Positions 27,734-38,526 are shown, numbered from the stretch's first letter. The stretch is DNA of 64,000 bases from Marinomonas ostreistagni (GCF_016461785.1 NZ_JAEMUH010000007.1:124001-188000); one strand, 5' to 3'. Notes: generated by a model not told the origin, from the letters alone. Made by a program: numbers and translations.

Positions 27734-28576
27734 TTATTTTAAAGAGAAGTTAATTTGAAGACGTTTACCACCACGCACAATGATCGCCTGAATCGAAGGG
27801 GAACCTCGTAGTTCAGCTTGTAACGCGGTATCGGATCTCAGTGTCTCTACATCGAAACCATTTACAGAAATTACTTGATCCCCCTCTTGAAGCCCAAATT
27901 GTGACAGAGGACTGTGAGCACCAAGCTGAAAAGTATTTCCTTTTTTACTAATTCCCATCTGCTCTAGGACTTGGTCTGAATCCAACGCCAACATATCCTG
28001 ACGGTTTCCTAAACTATCTCTGTTAACCGTTTTAAACATCACCGACTCATCGGTTCGATTATTCTGCGGTAGGACTTCAGCCTCTAGATTTGAATCGAAT
28101 TGAGAGGCTGCTATAAACATGTTCGACACGGTTGTTTCATTAGACTGGCTAAAATGTAAAGACTCCGATGCGCCCGCCCGCTCCAAAATAACATGATCAT
28201 CAAACACAGCTTGTAGCGTTACCCCTTCCATTGGACTTTCACCAATATGGTAAGCACCTTCCTGATTAGACGGTGTGTGCAGAATTGCCAGACCCTGCCC
28301 TTTCTCTTCACTTGGCATAACACCCAATAATAAAAGTTTAAGTGATGTTTCTTGTAGAGGTTTTGCGCTCACGATTTGGTTACCAAACAAATCAGCGGAA
28401 ATGGCATATGAGCTTATAGAACCATGGCTAGAGATAGGATACACAAATGCATCGGAAGCTGGACCTGAACGATTCCAAAGCTTAGAAACAACGCTACTAG
28501 ACGCCATGGCAAGCCAAGTAATGGCAACAAAAGAAATGACGACTAATGCGATATTGTCTAGAGTTTTCCAGTTCAA
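27734..28576 (-). CDS. gspC: Type II secretion system protein C
   Basis: 280 residues. Single N-terminal membrane helix (IALVVISFVAITWLAMASS), an HR domain (SADLFGNQIVSAKPLQETSLKLLLLGVMPS...) that binds the GspD N0 domain, and a C-terminal PDZ-like domain (QFGLQEGDQVISVNGFDVETL). It connects the inner-membrane platform with the secretin and selects substrates. The start is TTG at 28576 (LNWKTLDN...); the next ATG would cut into the membrane helix. It precedes gspD by 13 bases and follows gspN by about 100 bases, which contain a hairpin. Confidence 0.92.
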   Translation of the reverse strand: MNWKTLDNIALVVISFVAITWLAMASSSVVSKLWNRSGPASDAFVYPISSHGSISSYAISADLFGNQIVSAKPLQETSLKLLLLGVMPSEEKGQGLAILHTPSNQEGAYHIGESPMEGVTLQAVFDDHVILERAGASESLHFSQSNETTVSNMFIAASQFDSNLEAEVLPQNNRTDESVMFKTVNRDSLGNRQDMLALDSDQVLEQMGISKKGNTFQLGAHSPLSQFGLQEGDQVISVNGFDVETLRSDTALQAELRGSPSIQAIIVRGGKRLQINFSLK

Positions 28577-28595
28577 AGGCTAAATCCAATAAATA

Positions 28596-28634
28596 AATCG
28601 GTTTCATTGACTCAGTATCTTCAACAAACCGATT
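28596..28634 (-). terminator. Possible terminator or attenuator between gspN and gspC
   Basis: Nine-base perfect arms AATCGGTTT/AAACCGATT with a 21-base loop, 43 bases after the gspN stop; the minus strand downstream is T-rich (TTTATTTATT). The long loop makes it weaker than other hairpins here. Confidence 0.5.
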
Positions 28635-28677
28635 AAATAATGCAAGAAAATTGCACCTCAACCGAGTTTAAATTGTT

Positions 28678-29427
28678 TTACTTTAGCCAATGAGTTGTAA
28701 ACGGCTGAACCATCACAAAAGCTGGATAAGCGTCTTCACCAGGCCAGTACTGACCGAATAATTCAATGAGTTTTGGCATGACCGTGATTTCAAGCTTTTG
28801 ATCAGCTAGCAGCTTAACATCAAGCAAAGAATTTTGTTGATTAGAGCGAAGTTCAATGACGGGAAAGCTTTCTTGCAAAGATCCAGTAAACTGCCAATTA
28901 TCAATATTCGCAATGTGGCTTTGCCCACTCTGTTGATACCGCACCCGCCCATTTAGCCAGTCAGCATTCACTTGAAATGCATCAAAGCGTTGATCATGCA
29001 GGTCAAAGTGACTGTACCAACGAGTTATCTCGATCGCTTGCCCTTGTAACGAGATACCATTCGAACTAAGAACATCATTGAACATGATTGGTTCAATAAT
29101 TAAGTCATCAATCCATGTTGAAACAGACATGAAGCCCATACTAAATTGTCCATGACCTATCACATGTGGATGCTGAATCATCCAGTTAATGGGCTGAAAG
29201 AATGAGCTTTTAGACCAAGAAATATGGACCGCATCCGAAACATTATGTACTGAAAGTTCAGCAGTACCAGACCACCAATGCCCCGTCAATTGAGTCAGGG
29301 TTACATGTCTAGGTAAACGACTTTGTAACGGCTGATGCCACACCTGAAGCGGTAATGAAACAACCCAGACTATGATAAAAACTATTACAAACCAAATAGT
29401 TAAGCCTAAGTATGCTTTCCGCCTCAT
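28678..29427 (-). CDS. gspN: Type II secretion system protein N
   Basis: 249 residues with one N-terminal membrane helix (IWFVIVFIIVWVVSLPLQVW) and the GspN signature LPRHVTLTQLTGHWWSGTAEL. GspN is an accessory component absent from some T2SS clusters. It begins eight bases after kdsB on the same strand, with GAGGCTAGT before the ATG, so it is probably transcribed with the KDO genes rather than with gspC. This is the first gsp gene in the order of transcription. Confidence 0.87.
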   Translation of the reverse strand: MRRKAYLGLTIWFVIVFIIVWVVSLPLQVWHQPLQSRLPRHVTLTQLTGHWWSGTAELSVHNVSDAVHISWSKSSFFQPINWMIQHPHVIGHGQFSMGFMSVSTWIDDLIIEPIMFNDVLSSNGISLQGQAIEITRWYSHFDLHDQRFDAFQVNADWLNGRVRYQQSGQSHIANIDNWQFTGSLQESFPVIELRSNQQNSLLDVKLLADQKLEITVMPKLIELFGQYWPGEDAYPAFVMVQPFTTHWLK

Positions 29428-29435
29428 ACTAGCCT

Positions 29436-30209
29436 CTACTGAACCGAAAGCTTCTTCGTCAAAGCTTCAAGGTCTTCTGGCGTATCGACACCGTGTGGAG
29501 GCAGCTCTTTGGTGAGTGCCACCTGCACCTTGATACCTTGGTGAAGGAAACGCAGCTGCTCCAGTTTTTCCCACTTTTCTAGTGGTGACATGGGCATTTG
29601 CGCATAGCGCCCCAACAAAGACACGCGGTAAACATACAGCCCAACATGACGAAGTGCAGGATAATCTTCAGCAATTTGCTTTGGTGTTTGCGCGAAGCCG
29701 TCACGATCCCATGGCATGGTGGCGCGACTGAAGTACAGTGCACGACCTTTGGCATCACATACCACTTTCACCACACTTGGGTTAAAGATGTCTTCTTCAC
29801 GATGGATTGGACACGCAACTGTCGCCATCTCAGACTCTTTGTCGTCTGCTAAGGCTTGTACGGCGTTATGAATTAAGCCAATTGGCAGCAAAGGCTCATC
29901 CCCCTGCACATTAACCACGATCTCATCGCCCGACCAACCTTTAATGGTCGCCACTTCTGCTAGACGCTCCGTGCCATTTTCATGATCTGTACGAGTCATC
30001 ACCACATCAGCACCAAACTCTTCTGCGGCGTTGAAAATATCTTCGTGATCAGTGGCGATGGTGACTGACTCAGCACCCGCTTTTAGTGCCAATTCGTAGA
30101 CCCATTGCACCACCGGCTTGCCAGCGAGATTGGCCAGCATTTTCTGGGGGAAACGCTGGGAAGCAAAGCGCGCCGGAATCACAATATGAAACGCAGGTAA
30201 ATTACTCAT
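29436..30209 (-). CDS. kdsB: 3-deoxy-manno-octulosonate cytidylyltransferase (CMP-KDO synthetase)
   Basis: Activates KDO with CTP for lipid A-core assembly. 257 residues. It has the nucleotidyltransferase start (IVIPARFASQRFPQKML), VTIATDH and VNVQGDEPLL motifs, and the HVGLYVYRVSLLGRY segment of the family. The frame can be read two codons further to a TTG (30215), but ATG 30209 lies two bases beyond the kdsC stop and matches the family N terminus (MSNLPAF). Translationally linked to kdsC. Confidence 0.95.
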   Translation of the reverse strand: MSNLPAFHIVIPARFASQRFPQKMLANLAGKPVVQWVYELALKAGAESVTIATDHEDIFNAAEEFGADVVMTRTDHENGTERLAEVATIKGWSGDEIVVNVQGDEPLLPIGLIHNAVQALADDKESEMATVACPIHREEDIFNPSVVKVVCDAKGRALYFSRATMPWDRDGFAQTPKQIAEDYPALRHVGLYVYRVSLLGRYAQMPMSPLEKWEKLEQLRFLHQGIKVQVALTKELPPHGVDTPEDLEALTKKLSVQ

Positions 30210-30211
30210 GA

Positions 30212-30798
30212 TCAATCTTTCTTCTCAAATTCTGGGCGCTTAGCCAGTTCATACGCCTTTTCTAACGGCATTCTCGTAGCAAGCACCAAATCAGCCACTT
30301 CACGAGCGACACCTTGTCCTGCCGAGCGTTTCAAAGTGATATCACAGTGACGTAGCAACAAAGTATGAGCATCCGCAGGACACAGTGAAATACCGACTTT
30401 TGGCATCACTTGTAGATCGATTACATCATCGCCCACATAAGCAACCTGCTCAGGCTCAAGCATCAGTGTTTGCATCAATTCATCAAACGCCGCCGCCTTA
30501 TCATGACAACCGTAATAGACATGCTTCACACCAAGGTCTTCCATGCGCTTACGTAGTGGTGCAGAATCTTTCGCGGTGATAACCGCTACATCGACTCCCC
30601 ACTTTGGTAATAGCTTCAACGCTACGCCATCTTTGACATTGAAACGTTTCACCGCTTCGCCATCCGCACCGTAGTAAAGGCCGCCGTCGGTGAGTACGCC
30701 GTCCACATCAAATATAACCAATTTCAAAAACGGCAACTTCTTCATCAGAAGGTTGCCGTTCACAAGCTCTCGGTAGTGTTCTAAGAAAGCAACGTCCA

Positions 30799-30799
<1 letters not shown>
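30212..30799 (-). CDS. kdsC: 3-deoxy-D-manno-octulosonate 8-phosphate phosphatase
   Basis: 195-residue HAD-family phosphatase that releases phosphate from KDO-8-P. The HAD motif I DVDGVLTDG near residue 31, motif II region VITAKDS, and GDDVIDL near residue 145 are intact. It uses an ATG that overlaps the kdsA stop by one base (TAATG). Some N-terminal residues (MDVAFLEHYRELVNGN) precede the usual start of the domain, as in many tetrameric KdsC proteins. Confidence 0.94.
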
Positions 30800-32656
<1,857 letters not shown>

Positions 32657-32687
32657 GGGCCAACTCGAATTCGTAAATAGTGGCGCC

Positions 32688-32693
32688 ATTATA
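32688..32693 (-). promoter_or_regulatory. Candidate -10 element upstream of kdsD
   Basis: A perfect TATAAT on the minus strand (32693 down to 32688) overlapping the upstream in-frame ATG of kdsD. No good -35 is seen at 17 bases. It supports a promoter for the kdsDACB-gspN run and the start at 32656. Confidence 0.45.
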
Positions 32694-32707
32694 CAGAGGC
32701 AAAAGCA

Positions 32708-32736
32708 GAACGCCTACCAAAGCAAGGTAGGCGTTC
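32708..32736 (-). terminator. Terminator of znuA
   Basis: Perfect 11-bp arms GAACGCCTACC/GGTAGGCGTTC with a 7-base loop, ten bases after the znuA stop on the minus strand, followed by TGCTTTTG. It separates znuA from the kds run. Confidence 0.7.
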
Positions 32737-32745
32737 CATTTTGTT

Positions 32746-33711
32746 TTACTTAAGACAAGTCGCGTATTGACCCGCTAACGCTTCAAGGAAAGCAGGGTAG
32801 CTATCATTTGACAGCTTCAATGATACGCCAAGTGGATCAAGAACAGCCGTTTTTACATCTGTTCCATCAATCAAGGTTTCAACAATAGCTGGGCTGAATT
32901 GCGGCTCACTGAAGACACAAGCCACATTGTGTTCTTCGATTTCTGTACGGATATTCGCAACAGTTTTTGCCCCAGGCTTACGCTCCGGACTGAGTGTCAC
33001 TGCACCCTTGTTATTCAGACCATAATGACCTTCGAAATAGCCATACGCCTCATGGAACACAAAGTATGGCACATCTTTAATAGAGGCCAGTGTGGCTTCC
33101 ACATTATTATCCGCAGTTTCTAGAGCCTCAACAAAGTCTTGATAGTTAGCAGCGAATTCTTGCTTATGTTCAGGATCAAGTTTGCTTAACTGCTCCATTA
33201 CATTGTGCGCTAGAACTTTAGCATTAGCAGGATCTAACCAAACATGTGGGTCTGTGCCAGTGTGATCATGACCTTCATGCCCATGTTCTTCATGGTCGTG
33301 ATCTTCATGGTCGTGATCTTCATGCTCATCATGATGTGCTTCATGATCATGTTCTTCGTGGTCATGATCATGGCCTTCTTCACCAAATTCACGAAGGTAA
33401 GTACCGCTCAAAGCCATCCATTCGATGTCTTTTTTGCTGGAAAGATTTGCTAATGGTTTTTCTAGGAAGGTTTCAAGTGACTCCCCCACCCAAACAACCA
33501 AATCCGCTTGATCCAATTTACGCAGGTCCGATGGACGCATAGCGTAATCATGTGGCGATGCTTGGTTATTCACTAACTGCTCAACCTTGACTTCATCACC
33601 ACCAATGGCCGTGACGATCATTGAGACAGGCTTAATAGAGGTAACAACTTGAGTTTGAGCAAATGCAGAAACAGACAAAAGTAAAGAGGCAGGTAAAGCG
33701 TACTTCAACAT
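32746..33711 (-). CDS. znuA: Zinc ABC transporter periplasmic binding protein ZnuA
   Basis: About 321 residues from ATG 33711 with a signal peptide (MLKYALPASLLLSVSAFA). It captures zinc in the periplasm. The zinc-ligand histidines occur in ASPHDYAMRPSD, TDPHVWLDP and FHEAYGYFE, and a charged histidine/aspartate/glutamate-rich loop (about residues 112-150, repeats of HDHE) lies between, as in ZnuA. An in-frame ATG at 33729 lies only six bases from a Zur box and has no Shine-Dalgarno, so the later start is chosen. The permease and ATPase genes (znuB, znuC) are not adjacent and must be elsewhere. Confidence 0.94.
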   Translation of the reverse strand: MLKYALPASLLLSVSAFAQTQVVTSIKPVSMIVTAIGGDEVKVEQLVNNQASPHDYAMRPSDLRKLDQADLVVWVGESLETFLEKPLANLSSKKDIEWMALSGTYLREFGEEGHDHDHEEHDHEAHHDEHEDHDHEDHDHEEHGHEGHDHTGTDPHVWLDPANAKVLAHNVMEQLSKLDPEHKQEFAANYQDFVEALETADNNVEATLASIKDVPYFVFHEAYGYFEGHYGLNNKGAVTLSPERKPGAKTVANIRTEIEEHNVACVFSEPQFSPAIVETLIDGTDVKTAVLDPLGVSLKLSNDSYPAFLEALAGQYATCLK

Positions 33712-33735
33712 GAGATCGGGTCCAACCATAAAAGA

Positions 33736-33750
33736 TGTTATAACATAACA
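33736..33750 (-). promoter_or_regulatory. Predicted Zur box upstream of znuA
   Basis: TGTTATAACATAACA is a perfect inverted repeat (TGTTAT-AAC-ATAACA), matching the known gammaproteobacterial Zur motif (TGTTATAWTATAACA). It lies 25 bases before the preferred znuA start, in a position to block transcription when zinc is plentiful. Confidence 0.8.
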
Positions 33751-33806
33751 ATAACAACTTTCCAGATAAGACTCAATCCCATCAACACAAATTCTTCGCT
33801 GACTTA

Positions 33807-34805
33807 TTAAAATTCAGACCAGTCTTTTACCCTAACTACTAATCCCGCACGCTGGCCCACAGGAAGTTGAGTATTGGGAAAGACAATGGCATCCCCTTCT
33901 TGCTCGATCATATATTGTCCTAGGCTCGACTCAGCTAACACAAACCCCGCCTCAAAGCCTGTGAAGTTTTTCAAATCACTGGGGATATTTAGCTGATAGT
34001 CCTCACTGTCTTTCGTTAACACATCAATGACTTCAAATAGCTTCATATCTTTTACTGGCTTTTCGGCCAGTTCAGCTTTATTTAGTAAAGCCACTAATGA
34101 ATCATGAATAGCACTCAGTCTAGTTAAATCATTTTCCCCGAAAGGCTTAACCTGGCCTAACTCAACCGTCGCTGCATGGGCGCCATGAGTCGCATAGGAG
34201 TGATAAGAGAATGTCGTTGCAGGCTGGTGCGATAACAGTACGGCTTCAATGTCACAAGCTGCATGAAAAGCAAATTGAGCTAGGCTGTAAGATTTGCCAT
34301 TCGTAAAAGGATGCACTGCAAACTTTTCATATTGTGATCCTCTAATTGCGGTATGAAGATCGTAATGAAATTTCTCACCGACGTGATGATCATCAAAAAA
34401 GCGCTTTACTGACGCCTCCAAATGCTTCGCTCGCTCCACTTCCATGCCTTCATAGCGCTGCCAAGCACCGCAAAATAAACGATTTAGATTTACATCACAG
34501 AAACGAGTACCTTCGAGCATGGCTTTGGGGTGACCCAAAACCACCAGCAAGCGAGTATTTAGCTCCAGTTCACCTGCTAAAATTTGCTGCACTAGAGCGT
34601 TCACTAATTCTATTGGGGCCGTTTCATTTCCATGTATCCCGGCAGAAAGAACCACACTGTGTCTGGGGGCTTGCTCAGGCTCAATATGTAAAACCCCTGG
34701 ATGTTCTAGATAAGCATCCCCTCCTGCGAAAGACCAAGTCATAGTCTCTTCAAAAAATGGATGAGCTAAAGTAAAAGCAAGTAGGTCATTATTCGGGATC
34801 GACAT
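33807..34805 (-). CDS. astE: Succinylglutamate desuccinylase/aspartoacylase family protein
   Basis: Last step of the arginine succinyltransferase pathway: N-succinylglutamate to glutamate and succinate. 332 residues from ATG 34805, which has GGAG seven bases upstream. The metallopeptidase-like zinc site appears as GIHGNETAP (His58, Glu61) and FHYDLHTAIRGS (His near 151), and the ATVELGQVKPFGENDL segment is typical of AstE. It fits the nearby astC, transporter and ArgR-type regulator, but the other ast genes (A, B, D) are not in this window. It is divergent from the Nudix gene. Confidence 0.9.
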   Translation of the reverse strand: MSIPNNDLLAFTLAHPFFEETMTWSFAGGDAYLEHPGVLHIEPEQAPRHSVVLSAGIHGNETAPIELVNALVQQILAGELELNTRLLVVLGHPKAMLEGTRFCDVNLNRLFCGAWQRYEGMEVERAKHLEASVKRFFDDHHVGEKFHYDLHTAIRGSQYEKFAVHPFTNGKSYSLAQFAFHAACDIEAVLLSHQPATTFSYHSYATHGAHAATVELGQVKPFGENDLTRLSAIHDSLVALLNKAELAEKPVKDMKLFEVIDVLTKDSEDYQLNIPSDLKNFTGFEAGFVLAESSLGQYMIEQEGDAIVFPNTQLPVGQRAGLVVRVKDWSEF

Positions 34806-35006
34806 ATCACACTCCAAATCAGAAAACTCTGCTATGCTAGCGCAATTATCGAAGCAACATTTAAATCATTATGCATATGATTTTCTCTTCCAAACAAAAT
34901 GTCGCATACAGAAAACTCAAGGTCCTAACATACGCCTAGATTAGCCCTTTCAAAAGCACTTACAAATCGTTACCCTTCCTACTCAGTTAGATAGAAGATT
35001 ATCCAT

Positions 35007-35540
35007 ATGTCAGAGTCCGATGAAATCATTACCCTTGTGAATCGCAATAACCAAATCATCGGTGATATCCCTCGCCGAAAGATGAATTTTAAGGACGATA
35101 TTCATCGAGTTACCTTTATCCTTGTGTTTACCGGCCCGGACACTTTGCTGTTGCAAAAACGTACAGACAACAAAGCCTTTTGCCCCGGATATTATGGTGT
35201 GACAACAGGTGGTGTCGTTGCCAAAGGCGAAAGCTATGATTTGTGTGCTCAAAGAGAGCTTGAAGAAGAGCTGGGGTTAATCCTTCCTTTGAACGTGGAA
35301 GGTATGTTTTTTACAGAAGGAGATGGCTTTAGAATTTGGGGTAAAGTGTATACATGTCATTACGATAAATCACTGCATGGAAAATTAGCGCTTCAAGCAA
35401 AAGAAGTGGCAGAAGTCATCGAAATGCCGATCAATGAGATCATTAGAAACCCTCGAAACCTTCCGTTTACCCCAGATTCCTACGATGCCCTTTGTCATTA
35501 TTTAGAAAACCGTTTACAGGTCAGTAACAATGTCCCTTAA
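35007..35540 (+). CDS. Nudix hydrolase (YfcD-like)
   Basis: 177 residues. A full Nudix box G-x5-E-x7-REUxEExGU occupies residues 69-91 (GGVVAKGE...RELEEELGL), with all metal-binding glutamates present. The N terminus (DEIITLVNRNNQIIGDIPRRKMN) resembles YfcD/isopentenyl-diphosphate isomerase-like Nudix proteins. Substrate unknown. Its last 11 bases overlap the start of the next gene. Confidence 0.88.
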   Translation: MSESDEIITLVNRNNQIIGDIPRRKMNFKDDIHRVTFILVFTGPDTLLLQKRTDNKAFCPGYYGVTTGGVVAKGESYDLCAQRELEEELGLILPLNVEGMFFTEGDGFRIWGKVYTCHYDKSLHGKLALQAKEVAEVIEMPINEIIRNPRNLPFTPDSYDALCHYLENRLQVSNNVP

Positions 35541-36339
35541 ACAGATCACTCATGGATTCATTGCTCTATCAGTCGCCTTGGTATCTTGCTTAAGTGCACC
35601 AACCTACGCCAAGGAAAAGGCTCATTGGCAGCAGTATCAGTATATCTATGACAGTTTTTTAAGAATTGCCTTACAACGTGAGTACGATCAATCACAGACT
35701 CCTCGTCTTGTCCGTTGGGAACAACCCATTAAAATATATTTTGAAAGTGATATTGGAGATAGCTATTTACAAGGTCAATTACTGAGCGTTCATACAAAAC
35801 ATCTGACCAGCATCACTGGCGTACCTATTTACTATACTCAAGATATCAAGCAGGCCAATATCATTGCCTCTTTTACTAGCAAGGATCAGATAGAAGACAA
35901 AGTGTGGCGTTATATTGGCAATCCAGAAAATATTCGCCAAGCACTTGATGAAGCAATTTGTCTTGGGAACTTTGGTGTAAGCCAAGCAGGAGAAATTCAA
36001 CGTGGTGTCATCCTCATACCGGTTAACTACGCAAGGCAAAATGCACGTTTTTTAGACTGCATTGTTGAGGAGATCACTCAACTCCTTGGACTCCCTAATG
36101 ACTCAGACGAGGTATACCCCTCTATCTTCAACGATGTTAGTTCGGATATTTACTTATCTCCTTTAGACTATATTCTGCTAAAGATACTTTATTCGCCTCG
36201 ATTAAAGGCAGGGATGACAGCCAAACAAGTAGATCAAGTTCTTCCTGATGTACTAAATGATTTGTATTACCTAAAAATCATCGATAACGCAGCTTCTCTG
36301 GTTCAGCAAGGTAGTCTCAAAAATTTTCTGGGTGATTAA
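35530..36339 (+). CDS. DUF2927 family exported protein
   Basis: 269 residues with a signal peptide (LKQITHGFIALSVALVSCLSAPTYA) and a DUF2927 domain (EQPIKIYFESDIG... to IFNDVSSDIYLSPLDYILLKILYSP). The family has a degenerate metallopeptidase look: the segment CIVEEITQLLGLPNDSD sits where a HExxH helix would be but has E-E-I-T-Q instead. A Ser-Pro-rich C-terminal helix follows. Function unknown. Translation is probably coupled to the upstream Nudix gene through the 11-base overlap. Confidence 0.8.
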   Translation: MSLKQITHGFIALSVALVSCLSAPTYAKEKAHWQQYQYIYDSFLRIALQREYDQSQTPRLVRWEQPIKIYFESDIGDSYLQGQLLSVHTKHLTSITGVPIYYTQDIKQANIIASFTSKDQIEDKVWRYIGNPENIRQALDEAICLGNFGVSQAGEIQRGVILIPVNYARQNARFLDCIVEEITQLLGLPNDSDEVYPSIFNDVSSDIYLSPLDYILLKILYSPRLKAGMTAKQVDQVLPDVLNDLYYLKIIDNAASLVQQGSLKNFLGD

Positions 36340-36372
36340 AGCCTAAGTTGCATGTATTAAGTACGTTTTTAT

Positions 36373-36410
36373 TAACCAGAGTCATAAATTCTGGTTATTA
36401 CATCTTTTTT
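36373..36410 (+). terminator. Terminator-like hairpin before hemE
   Basis: TAACCAGA (36373-36380) pairs with TCTGGTTA (36390-36397) and is followed after five bases by eight consecutive T. It ends the Nudix-DUF2927 unit. Confidence 0.6.
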
Positions 36411-36466
36411 TTCTCTCAAGTTAGGTAAAATGCCCATCAACTTGAACACTCACTCGGAGAAATTGA

Positions 36467-37567
36467 ATGTTTCCAGAACTCAAGAACGACCGTTTTCTGC
36501 GTGCACTACTGAAACAACCCGTCGACGCGACTCCCGTTTGGATGATGCGCCAAGCTGGCCGCTATCTTCCAGAGTACCGTCAAAGCCGTGCTCACGCTGG
36601 CGACTTTTTGAGCCTTTGTAAAAACGATGCGTTTGCTTGTGAAGTAACACTTCAACCTCTAGAGCGTTACGACCTAGACGCTGCGATTCTCTTTTCAGAC
36701 ATCCTAACTGTTCCCGATGCGATGGGCTTAGGTCTGTATTTTGAAACCGGTGAAGGCCCTAAATTCAAGCATGTGATTCGATCCGCAGCTGACGTGGAAG
36801 CGTTGCCAATCGCAAAAGCATCAGATCTTGATTATGTCATGAAAGCAGTAACGACCATTCGTCACGCTTTAAATGGTCGCGTTCCTTTAATCGGATTTTC
36901 AGGTAGCCCTTGGACACTCGCAACCTATATGGTCGAAGGAGGCTCTAGCAAAGACTTCCGTCATATTAAGGGGATGATGTATTCCGATCCAGACACCCTC
37001 CATGCTTTGCTAAACAAGCTAGCAATTTCTGTTACCGATTATTTAAACGGTCAAATTAAAGCTGGCGCACAAGCGGTTCAAATTTTTGATACGTGGGGCG
37101 GTGTCTTAAGCGGTCCTATGTACCAGCAATTTTCGCTAATGTACATGCGTCAAATTATGGACGGTTTGATTCGTGAACATGAAGGGCGCAAGATCCCTGT
37201 CATTCTGTTCACAAAGAACGGTGGTCAATGGCTTGAAAACATGGCTGCAACGGGCCCTGATGCATTGGGCTTAGACTGGACGACTGATATGGCGGAAGCT
37301 CGTGCACGTGTTGGCGATAAAGTAGCGTTACAAGGTAACTTAGACCCTTGCGTTTTATACGCAGGTAAAGACGTTATTGAACGAGAAGTAGCCAATGTGC
37401 TGGAAGGATTTGGGCAAGGTACAGGCCATGTATTCAACTTAGGGCATGGCATTCATCAGTTCGTGGATCCAGAACGTCCTAAGTATTTAATTGATGCAGT
37501 TCATGAGTTAAGTCGCCCATACCATGAACCTAAGTTTGATGATTTAGACGCGTTAAACGACCAATAA
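36467..37567 (+). CDS. hemE: Uroporphyrinogen III decarboxylase
   Basis: Decarboxylates uroporphyrinogen III to coproporphyrinogen III in heme synthesis. 366 residues. The substrate-binding motif [16 protein letters not shown] lies at about 23-38, the catalytic aspartate region [12 protein letters not shown] near 83, and the [17 protein letters not shown] and FNLGHGIHQ segments are all conserved. GGAG at an ideal distance before the ATG. A bidirectional hairpin follows. Single gene. Confidence 0.96.
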   Translation: MFPELKNDRFLRALLKQPVDATPVWMMRQAGRYLPEYRQSRAHAGDFLSLCKNDAFACEVTLQPLERYDLDAAILFSDILTVPDAMGLGLYFETGEGPKFKHVIRSAADVEALPIAKASDLDYVMKAVTTIRHALNGRVPLIGFSGSPWTLATYMVEGGSSKDFRHIKGMMYSDPDTLHALLNKLAISVTDYLNGQIKAGAQAVQIFDTWGGVLSGPMYQQFSLMYMRQIMDGLIREHEGRKIPVILFTKNGGQWLENMAATGPDALGLDWTTDMAEARARVGDKVALQGNLDPCVLYAGKDVIEREVANVLEGFGQGTGHVFNLGHGIHQFVDPERPKYLIDAVHELSRPYHEPKFDDLDALNDQ

Positions 37568-37582
37568 CACAGACGTAAACTC

Positions 37583-37621
37583 AGGTGCTCTTACTCTTAA
37601 AATGGAGAGCGAAGAGCACCT
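37583..37621. terminator. Bidirectional terminator between hemE and a convergent gene
   Basis: Perfect 10-bp arms AGGTGCTCTT (37583-37592) and AAGAGCACCT (37612-37621), followed by AGTTTTTG on the plus strand; the right arm overlaps the 3' end of the convergent hypothetical gene. Confidence 0.65.
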
Positions 37622-38031
37622 AGTTTTTGTAAGCAAATCTCTTCTGGCTGATGCCTATCTCTAACCCACAGACCATTTTTTTTCCTTTGAACAGATTGAA
37701 AATCTCCATTCAGATAACAACAGATGTGATCTATACCATACTCATCTAACCAAGATAAACGCGCCAATACCGTCGTTTCGTCAAAACCAATAATCACCAG
37801 CCTTAAAAAGCGCTCACTCTGATCATCTATGACTTTTAAGCTTTGTAGACACTGAGGCATTGATTGGTATGAAACACTAATGTCCTCATTATGGTTTAGA
37901 CGACTTTTCAAACTACTTAAAAACTCGTCCACCCCTTTTTCAAAAAGCATCAAGCTCTGTTGGTCCACAATTTTCTCCAAGATAAACTTAAACTTATTTT
38001 TTGCTATTAACTGTAGAACAATTTTCTTCAT
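37597..38031 (-). CDS. Hypothetical protein, unrecognised
   Basis: 144 residues, no family I can name. Basic N terminus (KKIVLQLIAKNKFKF), then an amphipathic region (LFEKGVDEFLSSLKSRL), two strand-like stretches (FLRLVIIGFDETTVLARLSWL) and a cysteine pair in HICCYLNGDF. No signal peptide or membrane helix. Its ATG has no clear Shine-Dalgarno, but there is no competing frame on either strand and it lies neatly between the hemE terminator and the P-II gene, from which it diverges by 66 bases. Confidence 0.55.
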   Translation of the reverse strand: MKKIVLQLIAKNKFKFILEKIVDQQSLMLFEKGVDEFLSSLKSRLNHNEDISVSYQSMPQCLQSLKVIDDQSERFLRLVIIGFDETTVLARLSWLDEYGIDHICCYLNGDFQSVQRKKNGLWVRDRHQPEEICLQKLGALRSPF

Positions 38032-38061
38032 TTAGTAGCGAGTGGCGCATTTGAATGGTAA

Positions 38062-38436
<375 letters not shown>

Positions 38437-38463
38437 GCTGTTCTCATTCTAATATAGAAATTT

Positions 38464-38500
38464 AAAAGAGGTGCTATCCATTGAAAGCACCTCTTTTTTT
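38464..38500 (+). terminator. Rho-independent terminator of the P-II gene
   Basis: Perfect 12-bp arms AAAAGAGGTGCT (38464-38475) and AGCACCTCTTTT (38486-38497) with a T tract. Confidence 0.85.
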
Positions 38501-38526
38501 AGGCCCTTAGCCTGATAAAGAGTAAG

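Noticed and set aside
33283..33379. Repeat units considered as a CRISPR-like array
   Set aside because: Units are about 15 bases, have no spacers, and encode the protein's HDHE repeats.
33244..33542. Two plus-strand frames rich in Met/Phe/His opposite znuA
   Set aside because: Produced by the repeat encoding the ZnuA histidine loop, not independent genes.
34346..34744. 132-codon plus-strand frame opposite astE
   Set aside because: Antisense shadow of a gene with intact zinc-binding motifs.
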